Below are positions 38,524-48,531 of a DNA stretch of 64,000 nucleotides, piece after piece; positions within the stretch are counted from its first letter, which is position 1; each line of letters begins with the position of its first letter. Source of the DNA: Planctomycetaceae bacterium (GTDB taxonomy: Bacteria; Planctomycetota; Phycisphaerae; Phycisphaerales; SM1A02); the NCBI GenBank assembly GCA_027490145.1, contig JAIXYQ010000006.1, forward strand, positions 186,001 to 250,000. Direction: 5' to 3'. A model generated the notes under the pieces. That model ran no database searches. It saw nothing but the letters and a program-made list of their open reading frames with translations, and was not told the DNA's origin. The translations under genes were made by a program, and so were the position numbers.

Positions 38524-40479
38524 ATGACTCGTCTTGCCCGCTGTGGAGCACTCCTGTCGGCCCTGCTTGCGCTGGTCGGCGCCCCCCCTTCTGCCGTCGC
38601 CCAGGTCCCCGGATTCGGGGGTTTCCCGGGTTCGGCACCCTTGGGCGAACCAGAGGACGCGGGATCGGGGCTCAGCACCGACAAGGTCAAGGTTCGCGCC
38701 GCGGCCTCGACCACCACGCCCGCCGCGGGCGCCGACCTGGTCATCGCAGTCGAGCTCGCCATCGCGCCGGGCTGGCATGCCTGGCCCAACCAGCGCGCGC
38801 TGCCGGAAGGAACCGCCGAGTTCCTGGGCGCCGTGAACACGACCGTCACGGTGGCGGCAAGCGATGCAACCAAGGTCACCGTGCACGAGGGCTTCACGCA
38901 GTGGCCCGAGGTCCACACGGTCAAGGCCGACCTCGGCGACGGCGAGCAGTCGTACGCGGTGTTCGAGGGCCGCTCGGTGGTGTTCGTGCCGGTGACGATC
39001 GCGGCCGGTGCGAGTGGTGCCGTGACGCTCACGGTCAAGGCCGGCTTCCAGACCTGCGACGACGCCACCTGCCTGGCGCCGGCGGACGTGAGCGAGACGA
39101 TCACGCTCTCCATCGGCGGCACGACGCCGGTTGCGGCGACGAACAACGACCTCTTCGCGGGCTTCGATCCGTCGGTCTTCGGGCGCATCCGCGGCGGTGA
39201 AGCGGCGCCGGTCTCGCTCGAATTCAAGCTCACGGACTCGATCCGCTTCGAGATCGACCCGCGCGGGTCGGGGCTCGTGCTGCTGGCGCTCCTGGCTGCG
39301 CTCGGCGGCGTGCTCCTGAACTTCACGCCCTGCGTGCTGCCGGTGATCCCGCTCAAGATCATGAGCCTGTCGCGCGCCGCCGGCACCAAGGGCCGCATGC
39401 TCCAGCTGGGCGGCATCATGAGCGCCGGCGTGGTCTTCTTCTGGGTCGCGCTCGGGAGCCTGTTCGCACTCGCGAGCACGGGCATCAAGGCGCTCGAAGG
39501 CTTCGCGCAGCTCAACGCGCTCTTCCAGCTGCCGTGGTTCACGATCGCCGTCGGTGCGTTCATCTGCATCATGGCGATCGGCATGGCGGGCTTCTTCACC
39601 GTCGGCCTGCCCAACTGGGTCTATTCGATCGAGACCAAGCAGGAATCCGCCGGCGGAAGCTTCGTGTTCGGCATCATGACGGCCGTGCTGAGCACGCCGT
39701 GCACGGCGCCGCTCATGGGCGCGGCTGCGGGCTACGCGATCAAGATCCAGGATCCCGGCACGGTGATGCTGGTGTTCACCTCGATCGGCGTGGGGATGGC
39801 GCTGCCGTACCTGCTCCTGAGCCTGAATCCCAAGCTCGTCGACCGCATGCCGCGCGGCGGTGCCGCGGGCGAACTGCTGAAGCAGTGCATGGGTCTGCTG
39901 CTCCTGGCCGCGGGCATCTACTTCGTCGGCAGTGGCGTGAACGGCTACCTCGAGGAGCCGAGCCACGCCTACTGGTGGCTCGTCGCGCTGTGCGGCATGG
40001 CGGCGGGCCTGTGGCTCGTGCGCGGCACGCTCAAGGTCGCCAAGACCGGTCGCAACCGCACGGTCTTCGGCGGCGTGGGCCTGTTCATTGCGGGCGTGAG
40101 CGCGCTGATCGGCTGGTCGATGACCTATGAGGCGATCGACTGGCAGACCTGGACCGCCGAGCGCGAAGCGGCAGCGCTGGCCGAGGGCAAGGTCGTCATG
40201 GTCGACTTCACCGCCGACTGGTGCATCAACTGCAAGACGCTCGAGAAGACCGTGCTGGAGTCCTCGGCCGTGCTGGCCGCGCTCGAGGAGCACGACGTGG
40301 TGCCGCTCAAGGTCGACCTGACGAGCGGCGTGCCCGCGCGCGGCGAGCGGCTGAAGTCAGCCGGCGGCGCGACGATTCCCCTGCTGGTCATCGTGTCGCC
40401 CAAGTCGGGCCCCACCTGGAAGAGCGAGCTCTACACCCCGGGCGACGTCGTCGCGGCGATCGAACGCGCGGGGAAGTGA
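38524..40479 (+). CDS. dsbD: Thiol:disulfide interchange protein DsbD
   Basis: The 651-residue DsbD carries electrons from cytoplasmic thioredoxin to periplasmic partners. A signal peptide ends near 'PSAVAQ'. The N-terminal periplasmic domain has a Cys178/Cys183 pair ('CDDATC'). The eight-helix membrane domain has Cys270 in 'FTPCVLPVIPLK' and Cys393 in 'STPCTAPLMG'. The C-terminal thioredoxin domain has Cys567-x-x-Cys570 ('DWCINCK'). All six redox cysteines are present. It may serve protein disulfide isomerisation or cytochrome c maturation; neither partner is in the window. A TAGGAT box six bases before the ATG predicts a leaderless mRNA. Confidence 0.93.
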   Translation: MTRLARCGALLSALLALVGAPPSAVAQVPGFGGFPGSAPLGEPEDAGSGLSTDKVKVRAAASTTTPAAGADLVIAVELAIAPGWHAWPNQRALPEGTAEFLGAVNTTVTVAASDATKVTVHEGFTQWPEVHTVKADLGDGEQSYAVFEGRSVVFVPVTIAAGASGAVTLTVKAGFQTCDDATCLAPADVSETITLSIGGTTPVAATNNDLFAGFDPSVFGRIRGGEAAPVSLEFKLTDSIRFEIDPRGSGLVLLALLAALGGVLLNFTPCVLPVIPLKIMSLSRAAGTKGRMLQLGGIMSAGVVFFWVALGSLFALASTGIKALEGFAQLNALFQLPWFTIAVGAFICIMAIGMAGFFTVGLPNWVYSIETKQESAGGSFVFGIMTAVLSTPCTAPLMGAAAGYAIKIQDPGTVMLVFTSIGVGMALPYLLLSLNPKLVDRMPRGGAAGELLKQCMGLLLLAAGIYFVGSGVNGYLEEPSHAYWWLVALCGMAAGLWLVRGTLKVAKTGRNRTVFGGVGLFIAGVSALIGWSMTYEAIDWQTWTAEREAAALAEGKVVMVDFTADWCINCKTLEKTVLESSAVLAALEEHDVVPLKVDLTSGVPARGERLKSAGGATIPLLVIVSPKSGPTWKSELYTPGDVVAAIERAGK

Positions 40480-40497
40480 GCCCTGCCAGCTCATCGA

Positions 40498-42723
40498 TCA
40501 CCCGGGCGAAGCGTCGGCCGGGGGGGTCGGCTCAGCGGCCAACGCAGCGCAACGCTCACGCACGGCACCGGGCAGTTGACGCAGTGGATCCATCCGGAAC
40601 GAATCATCCACGTCAAGCGCTCGCCGCGCGACGATGCGGGCTTCATCCAGATCCCCAGCCTCGGCGTGCGCCTCGGCGAGCCGAACCAGTGATGCTGTGT
40701 GTCGTGGATCATGCCGCAGCACATCCTGCCGAACCGCGACCACCTGATCCCAGCCCGTGAGTCCCCGCTCCGCCATGGCGTCCAGGATCGCCGCCATGAC
40801 CAACGTTGAACGGAGCGGGAACGCATCGAGCGCCCCCCGGGCCGACTCGAGGGCTTCGCCGAACCACACCCGCGCTCGGGCAGGATCTCGCTCCGCGAGG
40901 CCGGCCTGAAGGAACTGATCCGCCGACTTCAGCAACAGGGTGTGACGGCGCAGCAAGGCCTGATCCTCGAAGGCCAACCGCAACTGCTCCCCCGCACGGG
41001 CCCGAGCCGGAGCCGTGAACAGGTTTTCCACCAGCGTTTCGACGGCGGCATCCACGTCTCGTTCCTGCCGGTGCGTCAACCACGCCACCCGCCACTGCGC
41101 CAGGCCCAAGCCGATCATGCAGCACGACGCCACGACCACCGTCCCACGCCCAACGCCCCGTCCGGGCACGGAGGCTCGGCGGATCGCCAAGACGCCGATC
41201 ACACCGAGCACCCACGATGCACTTCCCGGCTGCCACAAGGTCATCTCGATCATCGAGTGCGACGCAAGGACCACGCCCAGACCCACACCCACCATCCGAA
41301 AGCCGACCTCGTCCAGCGTGATGAGTGCACCGATCAGGCCCCACGCGAACGCAGCAGCGAGCACGAGGCCGACGACGGGCAGGATCCTTCCGGCGGGATC
41401 GCCGATGACCGCAACGATCCCGGCCACCGACAGGCCGAGCAGGACCACCATCCACGCCTCCCGGATTCCTGCCGCGAGTTTCACACCGTCGGCGTCAGTG
41501 TCACGAGGCGGGGCGCCGTTTCGGGCGCCGCACTGCATCAGGAGGAACGCCCAGGCACCCGTGACCGCGACGCCCGCCAGCCCCAGCGTGGCGATCCAAT
41601 CGACGGGAGCTGCGTGCGCGCTCGTCACCTCTTCGACCGCGAGCCCGGGGCGGTGCAGCGTGTATGCCGCCTGGAACGAATCGGGCCCGCAGCCCCAAGG
41701 CCATCCCTCCTGCATGATCTGCCAGGCACCGACCCAGTACTGCGATCGGAACAGCAGGCTCCGCTCGTCCAAGGCGTCGCCCAGGAGCCCACGCATGACG
41801 ACGGCTGCCGTCGGAATCACCAGTGCTGCCAACAGCGCAACCCGCGCACGCCACCACGACCCACTCGCCCACCACGCTGCCGCAAGACCGAGTCCTGCCG
41901 CGGCGATCGCGCCCTTGGATCCGTTCACCAGCTCGATGGCCCCGCATCCCGCGATGCAGAGCGCCAGGATCGACGCGGCGGGAAGCTTCAACAACCGACG
42001 GGCGCGCACCAGCACGAGCGACGTTGCGACACCGATGGCGCCGACCAGCCCCGCCATCAGGTTGGACAGTCCAAACCACCCCGTGGCTTCGAGCTGCATG
42101 AGTCGGCGTTCATACGTCTGTGCCTGAACGGAACCTTCCGTCCAACCTTGGGCCGCCAGGAACTCCTGTCGCGCCCGGCTGAACTGTGAAACCATCGCCG
42201 GGTGTTCGACCAGCAGCTGCCACGCGCCGCGAACCAACCAGACGGCTCCGACCGAAAGCAATACGGTCAGGGCAATGCGCTGCAAGCGAACCGCGTGGGG
42301 GTGACCGCTGCATGCGGCCAGTGATCCAGCCCCCAGACAGGCGGCAACCCAGGCGCTTCCACGCCAAAGGTTCTCGAAGTCGCCTCGGAGCACGAGTGCG
42401 ACATCGATCGCGGCGACCAAGCCCGCGACGATCATCGTGAACGCACCCCACGGCGGACCGAACCTGGCACAGCGCGCGAGCAAGACCGCTGAGATGCCGC
42501 ACGTCACCGCATCGATGGCCAGGCTGCCGGCCGGGCCCAAGCCCGCGAACGGGATCACCGCCTCGCGCGAGACCGCCGACGGATCGATGTCGAAGTGGAC
42601 CAGCGGCGTCCACGCCACCAGCGTGCGGCTGGCCAGGAGCCCCGCGAGCACGGCGACGAGCGCAGCATCAAGCCCCGGCGTCGACCGGTTCGATCCATCG
42701 ATGCCATCGCCGGACTGGGCCAT
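40498..42723 (-). CDS. O-antigen ligase/polymerase-like membrane protein with TPR-like C-terminus
   Basis: The 741-residue protein has about 12 or more hydrophobic helices across residues 20-520 and a long periplasmic-type loop around 230-340. That loop contains 'LLGDALDERSLLFRSQYWVGAWQIMQEGWPWGCGPDSFQAAY', which resembles the Wzy_C/WaaL loop where 'R…W…a…m…P.GvGpg.F' is conserved. The last ~150 residues are helical repeats (ARAWFGEALESARGAL…, VRLAEAHAEAGDLDEARIVARRAL) of TPR type. It may polymerise or ligate a surface glycan, or act on glycoproteins. The ATG at 42723 has a TATCCT box eight bases upstream. The stop lies 18 bases from convergent dsbD. Confidence 0.7.
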   Translation of the reverse strand: MAQSGDGIDGSNRSTPGLDAALVAVLAGLLASRTLVAWTPLVHFDIDPSAVSREAVIPFAGLGPAGSLAIDAVTCGISAVLLARCARFGPPWGAFTMIVAGLVAAIDVALVLRGDFENLWRGSAWVAACLGAGSLAACSGHPHAVRLQRIALTVLLSVGAVWLVRGAWQLLVEHPAMVSQFSRARQEFLAAQGWTEGSVQAQTYERRLMQLEATGWFGLSNLMAGLVGAIGVATSLVLVRARRLLKLPAASILALCIAGCGAIELVNGSKGAIAAAGLGLAAAWWASGSWWRARVALLAALVIPTAAVVMRGLLGDALDERSLLFRSQYWVGAWQIMQEGWPWGCGPDSFQAAYTLHRPGLAVEEVTSAHAAPVDWIATLGLAGVAVTGAWAFLLMQCGARNGAPPRDTDADGVKLAAGIREAWMVVLLGLSVAGIVAVIGDPAGRILPVVGLVLAAAFAWGLIGALITLDEVGFRMVGVGLGVVLASHSMIEMTLWQPGSASWVLGVIGVLAIRRASVPGRGVGRGTVVVASCCMIGLGLAQWRVAWLTHRQERDVDAAVETLVENLFTAPARARAGEQLRLAFEDQALLRRHTLLLKSADQFLQAGLAERDPARARVWFGEALESARGALDAFPLRSTLVMAAILDAMAERGLTGWDQVVAVRQDVLRHDPRHTASLVRLAEAHAEAGDLDEARIVARRALDVDDSFRMDPLRQLPGAVRERCAALAAEPTPPADASPG

Positions 42724-42852
42724 GCCTACCGAGGATATGGATCCCCACCGACCATCGCACGGCTGACCCTGCGCGATGGCACGCACCGACTGCGGCGCTG
42801 TCCGTGGATCCGCCGTGGCCTGCCTCGCCCCAACCTCGACCGCCCCTGCCAT

Positions 42853-42858
42853 TACCCT
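42853..42858 (+). promoter_or_regulatory. -10-like TACCCT with leaderless spacing to the LOG-lpxI operon
   Basis: TACCCT, six bases, then ATG at 42865. It would drive the LOG-lpxI-TlyA-like operon. Confidence 0.45.
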
Positions 42859-42864
42859 TCCCGC

Positions 42865-43476
42865 ATGCCCAACGCCATCACGGCCATCACCGTCTATTGC
42901 GGCAGCGCGCTCGGGCGCGACCCGGGCTACGCAGCCTGCGCCGAGGCCGTGGGCCGCGAACTCGCACGACGCGGCATCACCTTGGTGTACGGCGGCGGCG
43001 GCATCGGCCTCATGGGCACGGTGAGCAAGGCGTGCAAGCAGGCCGGCGGCCGCGTCGAGGGCATCATCACCGAGCAGTTCCTGAAGCTCGAGCAGGGTTG
43101 GCAGGGCTGCGACGAACTCGTCGTCGTGCCGGGCATGCGTGAGCGCAAGGCACTGCTCGAGTCGCGCGCGCAGGCGTTCCTCGTGCTGCCCGGCGGCTTC
43201 GGCACCTACGAGGAGTTCTTCGAGACCTTCGTCGGCTTGATCATCGGCCGCCATCCGGCGCCGATCGGCCTGCTCGATGTCGATGGCTACTTCGATCCGC
43301 TCTGCGAGCTGCTCGACCACGCCGTCGAAGAGGGTTTCGCGCGGCCCGCCGCGCGCAGCCTGGTGCTGCGCGACACCGACGCGGTGCGGCTCATCGACCG
43401 CATGCAGCGGCTCGAGGAGAACCTTCCCGATCCGGTGACCATGCTGCCGATGCACGGCGACGGGGAACGCCGCTGA
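42865..43476 (+). CDS. LOG-family nucleotide 5'-monophosphate phosphoribohydrolase
   Basis: The 203-residue Rossmann-fold protein has 'TVYCGSALGRDPGYAACAEAVG', 'GITLVYGGGGIGLMGTVSKA', 'MRERKALLESRAQAFLVLPGGFGTYEEFFE' (the PGGxGTxxE catalytic motif) and 'IGLLDVDGYFDPL'. LOG proteins hydrolyse cytokinin riboside or nucleotide monophosphates to free base and ribose 5-phosphate. In bacteria the physiological substrate is often unclear and may be a purine nucleotide in salvage. Its stop overlaps the lpxI ATG by one base (TGATG), so it heads a three-gene operon. Confidence 0.9.
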   Translation: MPNAITAITVYCGSALGRDPGYAACAEAVGRELARRGITLVYGGGGIGLMGTVSKACKQAGGRVEGIITEQFLKLEQGWQGCDELVVVPGMRERKALLESRAQAFLVLPGGFGTYEEFFETFVGLIIGRHPAPIGLLDVDGYFDPLCELLDHAVEEGFARPAARSLVLRDTDAVRLIDRMQRLEENLPDPVTMLPMHGDGERR

Positions 43477-44318
43477 TGGGCTCGCCGGTCGGGCTCATCG
43501 CAGGCCAAGGCCAGCTGCCGGTGCTGGTCGCCCGCGGCATCCGCGCCGCCGGGCACCGCGTGGTCTGCGTGGGGCTGCGGGATCAGTTCGTCCCCGAACT
43601 CGCCGCCGAGTGCGATGACTTCAGCACCGCTGGCGTGGTGCAGCTTGGCCGCTGGATCAGGCTGCTGCGCAAGGGCGGCGTGCCGCACGCGGTCATGGTG
43701 GGCCGCGTGAGCAAGGCGCGCATGCACGATCCGCTGCGCGTGCTGCGGCAACTCCCCGATTGGCGCGCGATCGACCTTTGGTATCGTCGGCTCCGCCACG
43801 ATCGTCGCTCGCATGTGGTGCTTGCCGCAGTGGCTGACGAACTCGCCGGCGCCGGAGTCCCGCTCATCGACAGCACGACCTACATCCCCGAGCACATGGC
43901 CAAGGAAGGCGTGATGACGCGCTGCCGTCCGGGTTCGATGCAGGAGCGCGACGTGGCGTTCGGCTGGCCGCTGCTCGACAAGGTCGTGGAGCTCGACGTG
44001 GGCCAGGCCATCATCGTGCGCGAGGGCGACATCGTCGCCGTCGAGGCGCTCGAGGGCACCGACCGCATGATCGACCGCGCGGGCGAGCTCTGCCGCGCCA
44101 AGGGCTGGACGCTCTTCAAGAGCGCCAAACGCTCGCACGACATGCGGGCGGACGTGCCCACGATCGGCGTGCCGACGGTGGAACGCGTGGCGCGCAACGG
44201 CGGCGCGTGCATCGCGGTCGGCGCGGGCCGCGTGATCCTGGTCGATGCGCCCGCGGTGCTTGCGGCCGCCGACCGGCTCGGCATCGCGATCGTCGGCGTG
44301 GCACACCCTGCGGCCTGA
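43476..44318 (+). CDS. lpxI: UDP-2,3-diacylglucosamine pyrophosphatase LpxI
   Basis: The 280-residue LpxI hydrolyses UDP-2,3-diacylglucosamine to lipid X, the fourth step of lipid A synthesis, in bacteria that lack LpxH. Family blocks are 'GLIAGQGQLPVLVARGIRAAGH', 'VQLGRWIRLLRKGGVPHAVMVGRVSK', 'YIPEHMAKEGVMTR', 'AIIVREGDIVAVEALEGTDRMIDRAGEL', 'DMRADVPTIGVPTVERVARNGGACIAVGAG'. This is the strongest sign in the window of a lipopolysaccharide-type outer membrane. The TGATG overlap with the LOG gene indicates coupled translation. No other lpx gene is present here. Confidence 0.93.
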   Translation: MGSPVGLIAGQGQLPVLVARGIRAAGHRVVCVGLRDQFVPELAAECDDFSTAGVVQLGRWIRLLRKGGVPHAVMVGRVSKARMHDPLRVLRQLPDWRAIDLWYRRLRHDRRSHVVLAAVADELAGAGVPLIDSTTYIPEHMAKEGVMTRCRPGSMQERDVAFGWPLLDKVVELDVGQAIIVREGDIVAVEALEGTDRMIDRAGELCRAKGWTLFKSAKRSHDMRADVPTIGVPTVERVARNGGACIAVGAGRVILVDAPAVLAAADRLGIAIVGVAHPAA

Positions 44319-44323
44319 GCGCG

Positions 44324-44926
44324 ATGGCCGATCCAGCGTGCCCATTCGTCTCGCGTGCCGGGCTCAAGCTCGAACACGCCCTGTCGACCTTCGCGGTGGA
44401 CATCACGGGCTGGCGGGTGGCCGACTTCGGCTGCAACATCGGCGGTTTCACCGACGTCTGCCTGCGCCGTGGCGCTGCACACGTGACGGCCGTCGACACC
44501 GGCTACGGCACGCTCGCCTGGACGCTGCGCAACGATGCCCGCGTGACGACGATGGAACGGACCAACGCGCTGCACGCCCCGGCCCCCGCGGAGCCGGTCG
44601 ACCTGGTCACCATCGACATGGCCTGGACCCCGCAGCGTCTGGCGATTCCCGCGGCACTGCGGTGGCTCTCGACGGCCCCGCACGCCCGCATCATCACGCT
44701 CGTAAAGCCCCACTACGAGGTCACGCAGGACGAGAAGCGGCTGCTGAAGGGCGGCGCCCTCGAGCCTGACGACAGCCGTGCCGTGTGCGCCCGCGTGCTG
44801 GCCACGATGCCCTCGCTCGGGGTCCGCGTGATCGCCCACGCCGACAGCCCGATCACCGGCGGCAAGACCTCCAAAAAGGGCCGGGGAAACATGGAGTTTC
44901 TGGCGCTGCTCGCCCGCGCCGAATGA
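44324..44926 (+). CDS. TlyA-like FtsJ-domain rRNA methyltransferase lacking the S4 domain
   Basis: The 200-residue protein has the TlyA core pattern: 'FVSRAGLKLEHALSTFAVD', SAM-binding 'VADFGCNIGGFTDVCLRRGAAHVTAVDTGYGTLAW', 'RTNALHA', 'VDLVTIDMAW' and 'ITLVKPHYE'. TlyA methylates ribose positions in 16S/23S rRNA. The N-terminal S4 RNA-binding domain usual in TlyA is absent; the protein begins directly at the SRAGLKL block, so target recognition may differ. The final GNMEFLALLAR block is intact. The ATG is five bases after the lpxI stop. Confidence 0.8.
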   Translation: MADPACPFVSRAGLKLEHALSTFAVDITGWRVADFGCNIGGFTDVCLRRGAAHVTAVDTGYGTLAWTLRNDARVTTMERTNALHAPAPAEPVDLVTIDMAWTPQRLAIPAALRWLSTAPHARIITLVKPHYEVTQDEKRLLKGGALEPDDSRAVCARVLATMPSLGVRVIAHADSPITGGKTSKKGRGNMEFLALLARAE

Positions 44927-44961
44927 CGTCGGCCCGGCGGGCATCGGAGGCCCGGTTCGGG

Positions 44962-44967
44962 TAGGCT
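44962..44967 (+). promoter_or_regulatory. -10-like TAGGCT before gyrA
   Basis: TAGGCT lies 35 bases after the TlyA-like stop and predicts a gyrA leader of about 40 bases. Confidence 0.35.
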
Positions 44968-45013
44968 TCCGGGGCTTCGAACGCGGCCCCTCGCGGCCGT
45001 CGCAACCACCCCC

Positions 45014-47641
45014 ATGGCCACCACACCGGAACCGTCGCCCAGCCCCGCACCGATCGACCGCGTCGTCGAGCAGGCCATCGACCGTGAACTCCACGAGTCG
45101 TACCTGACCTACGCCATGAGCACGATCATGGACCGCGCGCTGCCCGACGTGCGCGACGGCCTCAAGCCCAGCCAGCGGCGCATCCTGGTGGCGATGAACG
45201 ACCTCAACCTGTCGCCCGGCCGCAAGCACATCAAGTGCGCCAAGATCTGCGGCGACACCAGCGGCAACTACCACCCGCACGGCGAGAGCGTCGTCTATCC
45301 GACCCTCGTCAACATGGGCCAGGCGTGGAAGACCCGCTACCTGCTCGTCGACAAGCAGGGCAACTTCGGCTCGATCGAGGGCGACCCGCCGGCGGCCATG
45401 CGCTACACCGAGGCCCGCATGACGGCCCCGACCGTCGCGCTGATGGAGGACCTCGACAAGGAAACGGTCGACTTCAAGCCCAACTACGACGACCGCCTCA
45501 TGGAGCCCACGGTGCTCCCGGCCAAGTTGCCGAACCTGCTCGTCAACGGCAGCGCCGGCATTGCGGTGGGCATGGCCAGCAGCATGCCGCCGCACAACCT
45601 GCGCGAGGTGTGCGCGGCGATCGTCGCCGTGATCGACCAGCCCGACATCGGCCTCGAGGACCTCCTGCGCCACGTGCCGGGCCCGGACTTCCCCACCGGC
45701 GGCGTCATCGTCGGCCGCCGCGGCATCGTGGAGGCCTACGCCACCGGCCGCGGCCGCATCACCGTGCGCGGCACGGTTCACCACGAGCAGCGCAACGGCC
45801 GCGACGTCATCGTCATCGACCAGATCCCCTACCAGGTCGTGCAGAGCAACCTGATCGAGAAGATCGTCGAGTGCACGCGCAAGGACGATGCCTCGCGCGA
45901 AGCCCGCATCGGCGACATCAGCGACGTCAGCAACCACTCGGGCCGCGATGCGCAGACGCGCATCGTGATCACCCTGAAGAAGGGTGCCGATCCGGAGGTC
46001 GTCGAGCGCAAGCTCTACGAGTACACGCCGCTGCAGTCGACCTTCAGCATCATCAACATCGCGCTGGTGAACGGCCAGCCGCGCACGCTGCCCTTCAAGA
46101 GCCTGATCGAGGCCTACATCGACCATCGCCGCACGGTGATCCGCCGGCGGACCGAGTTCCAGTTGCGCCAGGCGCGCCAGCAGGCGCACCGGCTCGAGGG
46201 CCTGATGTACGCGGTCTGCGACATCGACGAGGTCATCCGCATCATCCGCGAGAGCCGCACCCGCGAGGAAGCCATCGAGCGCCTGCAGGAGCGCGCCTTC
46301 CGCATCGCCCCCGACCACCGCCACGCTTCGCTCGTGCCCCAGCGCATCGCCGAGCGCAGCCGCCAGGACGGCGGCGTGCGGCTCACGCGCGTCCAGGCCG
46401 AGGCGATCGGTGCGCTGCGCCTGATCCAGCTCGTCGGCCTCGAGATCGAGAAGCTCGCCAACGAGTTCACGAAGCTTCTCGAGCAGATCGACGGCCTCGA
46501 GGCGATCCTCGCCAGCGACCGGCTCGTGCTCGACATCATCCGCGAGGACACGATCGAGCTCGCCGAGCGCTTCGGCGACGACCGCCGGACCGTGATCGAG
46601 GAGGGCGACGCGTCCGACTTTGACATGGCCGAGCTCATCGCCGAGCACGACGTGGTGGTGAGCATCTCGAGCGAGGGCCTCGCCAAGCGGCTGCCGGTCG
46701 AGACCTACCGAACCCAGGCCCGCGGCGGCGTGGGCATCAAGGGCGGCGAGGTGCGCGACGGCGACTTCGTCGAGCACATGTTCGTGTCGAGTTCGCACGA
46801 TGACCTGCTCTGCTTCACCGACACCGGGCGCGTCTTCCGGCTCAAGGTCTGGCAGGTCCCCGAACTCGGCCGCACGAGCAAGGGCCGCAGCCTGAACAAC
46901 CTGCTCGACCTGCGAGAGGGCGAGCGCGTGCGCGCGTTCCTGCCCATCAAGGACTTCGAGGCCAGCGAGGACTACCTGTTCTTCGCCACCGCCCAGGGCC
47001 GCGTCAAGCGCAGCGCGCTCAAGGACTACCGCAACGTGAACCGCAGCGGCATCATCGCGGTCAAGCTCAACGACGGCGACGGCCTCGTCAACGCCCTGCT
47101 CACGCGCGGCAACGACCACGTGCTGCTCTCGACCGCCCAGGGCATGGCCATCCGCTTCGACGAGAACGATGCGCGCGTCATGGGCCGCGACACGGCGGGC
47201 GTGGCGGGGATCGACCTCGCCGAAGGGGACTCGGTCGTCGGCCTCGTGCGCTGCGACGACACCGCTGACCTCTGCACGGTCACGCTGAACGGCTACGGCA
47301 AGCGCACGCCCATGCGCGAGTACCTCGTGCAGCAGGAAGACGGTTCCACCCGCGTGCAGAGCCGCGGCGGCAAGGGCCGAAAGGACATCGTCGTCAACGA
47401 CCGCAACGGCCCGGTGGTCTCGGTGCACCCGGTCACCGACGACCACAACCTGCTGTTCATGACCACCAACGGCATGGCCGTTCGGATCGCCGCGAAGGAT
47501 GTCCGCGCCATCGGCCGCAACACGCAGGGCGTGCGCGTGGTCCGGCTGCGCGACGGCGACACGCTCCGCGCCGCAGCGCGCGTGGATGCCAGCGAGGATG
47601 GACCGGCACCCACCGAAGCCGTGCCGGCCGACGACGAGTGA
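45014..47641 (+). CDS. gyrA: DNA gyrase subunit A
   Basis: The 875-residue type IIA topoisomerase subunit cuts and religates DNA. The breakage domain has '[30 protein letters not shown]', '[12 protein letters not shown]' and the catalytic Tyr131 in 'AMRYTEARM'. Six beta-propeller blades make up the C-terminal third. A GyrA-box-like 'QSRGGKG' at 782-788 indicates gyrase rather than topoisomerase IV, with S in place of the usual R/K at its second position. gyrB is not adjacent. A short Glu/Ala/Pro tail ends the protein. A STAS-exbD-tonB-like run follows 21 bases later. Confidence 0.94.
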   Translation: MATTPEPSPSPAPIDRVVEQAIDRELHESYLTYAMSTIMDRALPDVRDGLKPSQRRILVAMNDLNLSPGRKHIKCAKICGDTSGNYHPHGESVVYPTLVNMGQAWKTRYLLVDKQGNFGSIEGDPPAAMRYTEARMTAPTVALMEDLDKETVDFKPNYDDRLMEPTVLPAKLPNLLVNGSAGIAVGMASSMPPHNLREVCAAIVAVIDQPDIGLEDLLRHVPGPDFPTGGVIVGRRGIVEAYATGRGRITVRGTVHHEQRNGRDVIVIDQIPYQVVQSNLIEKIVECTRKDDASREARIGDISDVSNHSGRDAQTRIVITLKKGADPEVVERKLYEYTPLQSTFSIINIALVNGQPRTLPFKSLIEAYIDHRRTVIRRRTEFQLRQARQQAHRLEGLMYAVCDIDEVIRIIRESRTREEAIERLQERAFRIAPDHRHASLVPQRIAERSRQDGGVRLTRVQAEAIGALRLIQLVGLEIEKLANEFTKLLEQIDGLEAILASDRLVLDIIREDTIELAERFGDDRRTVIEEGDASDFDMAELIAEHDVVVSISSEGLAKRLPVETYRTQARGGVGIKGGEVRDGDFVEHMFVSSSHDDLLCFTDTGRVFRLKVWQVPELGRTSKGRSLNNLLDLREGERVRAFLPIKDFEASEDYLFFATAQGRVKRSALKDYRNVNRSGIIAVKLNDGDGLVNALLTRGNDHVLLSTAQGMAIRFDENDARVMGRDTAGVAGIDLAEGDSVVGLVRCDDTADLCTVTLNGYGKRTPMREYLVQQEDGSTRVQSRGGKGRKDIVVNDRNGPVVSVHPVTDDHNLLFMTTNGMAVRIAAKDVRAIGRNTQGVRVVRLRDGDTLRAAARVDASEDGPAPTEAVPADDE

Positions 47642-47662
47642 ACCACCCCCACGGAGCCCCGC

Positions 47663-48001
47663 ATGTCCCTCACCAACTGGTCCGAGACCATCGTCATCGC
47701 CGAACTCCAGGATGAACCCTCGCTGAGCGAGGACCTGGCCGCGCTCGTGGCCCGCTTCGAGCAGGACGGCGACCACCGTGACGTGGTCCTCGACCTCGCC
47801 GAGGTGAACTACCTCACCAGCTCCAACATCGCTGCGCTGCTGCGGCTGCGCCGGCTGGTCATCTCCAACGAGTGCCGCATGAAGGTCACGGGCTGCACGA
47901 ACTCGGTCTGGGGCATCTTCCTCACCACGGGCCTGGACAAGGTCTTCGACTTCGTCGACGACAAGCTCATGGCCCTGGCCACGCTGCAGATGGGCGGCTG
48001 A
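47663..48001 (+). CDS. STAS-domain anti-sigma-factor-antagonist-like protein
   Basis: The 112-residue single STAS domain is of the SpoIIAA/RsbV type. The core is 'VVLDLAEVNYLTSSNIAALLRLRRLVISNECRMKVTGC', with the serine position that is phosphorylated in antagonists present in 'LTSSNIAALL'. Such proteins bind anti-sigma kinases and are reset by PP2C phosphatases such as the one encoded at 12.1 kb. A partnership is possible but not shown by position. A good ACGGAG lies at 47651-47656. The stop is two bases before exbD. Confidence 0.85.
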   Translation: MSLTNWSETIVIAELQDEPSLSEDLAALVARFEQDGDHRDVVLDLAEVNYLTSSNIAALLRLRRLVISNECRMKVTGCTNSVWGIFLTTGLDKVFDFVDDKLMALATLQMGG

Positions 48002-48003
48002 GC

Positions 48004-48531
48004 ATGCTCCGCCTGCGTCGCACGCCGCTCGAGCCGCGCATCGAACTGGTGCCGCTGATCGACGTGATGATGTTCCTCCTCACGTTCTTCGTCTACGCGC
48101 AGGTGCTCACCACGCGCGTGGCGATCGTGCCCATGGAACTCAAGCGCTTCAGTTCGGGCACCGAAGCCAAGGTCCCGCCGGCGTGCAGCGTGAGCATCGA
48201 CCTCGATGGCCGCGTGTGGGTCGACCGACGCGAGTCGTCGCTGGATGCGCTGTCGGCCATGGTCGAGGAACGGCGCAAGGCCGATGGCCGAACGGTCGTC
48301 TACCTCGCCGTCGCCGACGGCAAGGGCGCGGTCGATCGCGCACCGATCCTTCAGGACGTGTGGGAGCGGCTCAAGGGCAGCGGGCTCACGGTGAACATCG
48401 TGGGCAAGCCGGCGCCGGCGCGGACCGTCCAGCCCGGGGCCGCACCTGCTGCACCGTCGGTTCCCCCGGCACCACCGTCCAACCCAACGCCCGCTGGGCC
48501 AGGATCCCAGGGCAACCAAGGGCAGCCGTGA
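48004..48531 (+). CDS. ExbD/TolR-family proton-channel subunit
   Basis: The 175-residue protein has the ExbD architecture: a short cytoplasmic start, one membrane helix with the essential Asp in 'VPLIDVMMFLLTFFVYAQVL', then a periplasmic domain. A Pro/Ala-rich C-terminal tail of ~40 residues is extra. ExbD works with ExbB to energise TonB; no ExbB/TolQ-like gene is adjacent here, so it must be elsewhere. Its stop overlaps the GTG of the TonB-like gene (GTGA), which argues for a common complex. Confidence 0.83.
   Translation: MLRLRRTPLEPRIELVPLIDVMMFLLTFFVYAQVLTTRVAIVPMELKRFSSGTEAKVPPACSVSIDLDGRVWVDRRESSLDALSAMVEERRKADGRTVVYLAVADGKGAVDRAPILQDVWERLKGSGLTVNIVGKPAPARTVQPGAAPAAPSVPPAPPSNPTPAGPGSQGNQGQP

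Noticed and set aside
43880..47776. 1298-codon open frame on the minus strand opposite gyrA
   Set aside because: It shows the same shadow effect; low-complexity Val/Asp/Gly/Leu translation, and gyrA on the other strand is unmistakable.
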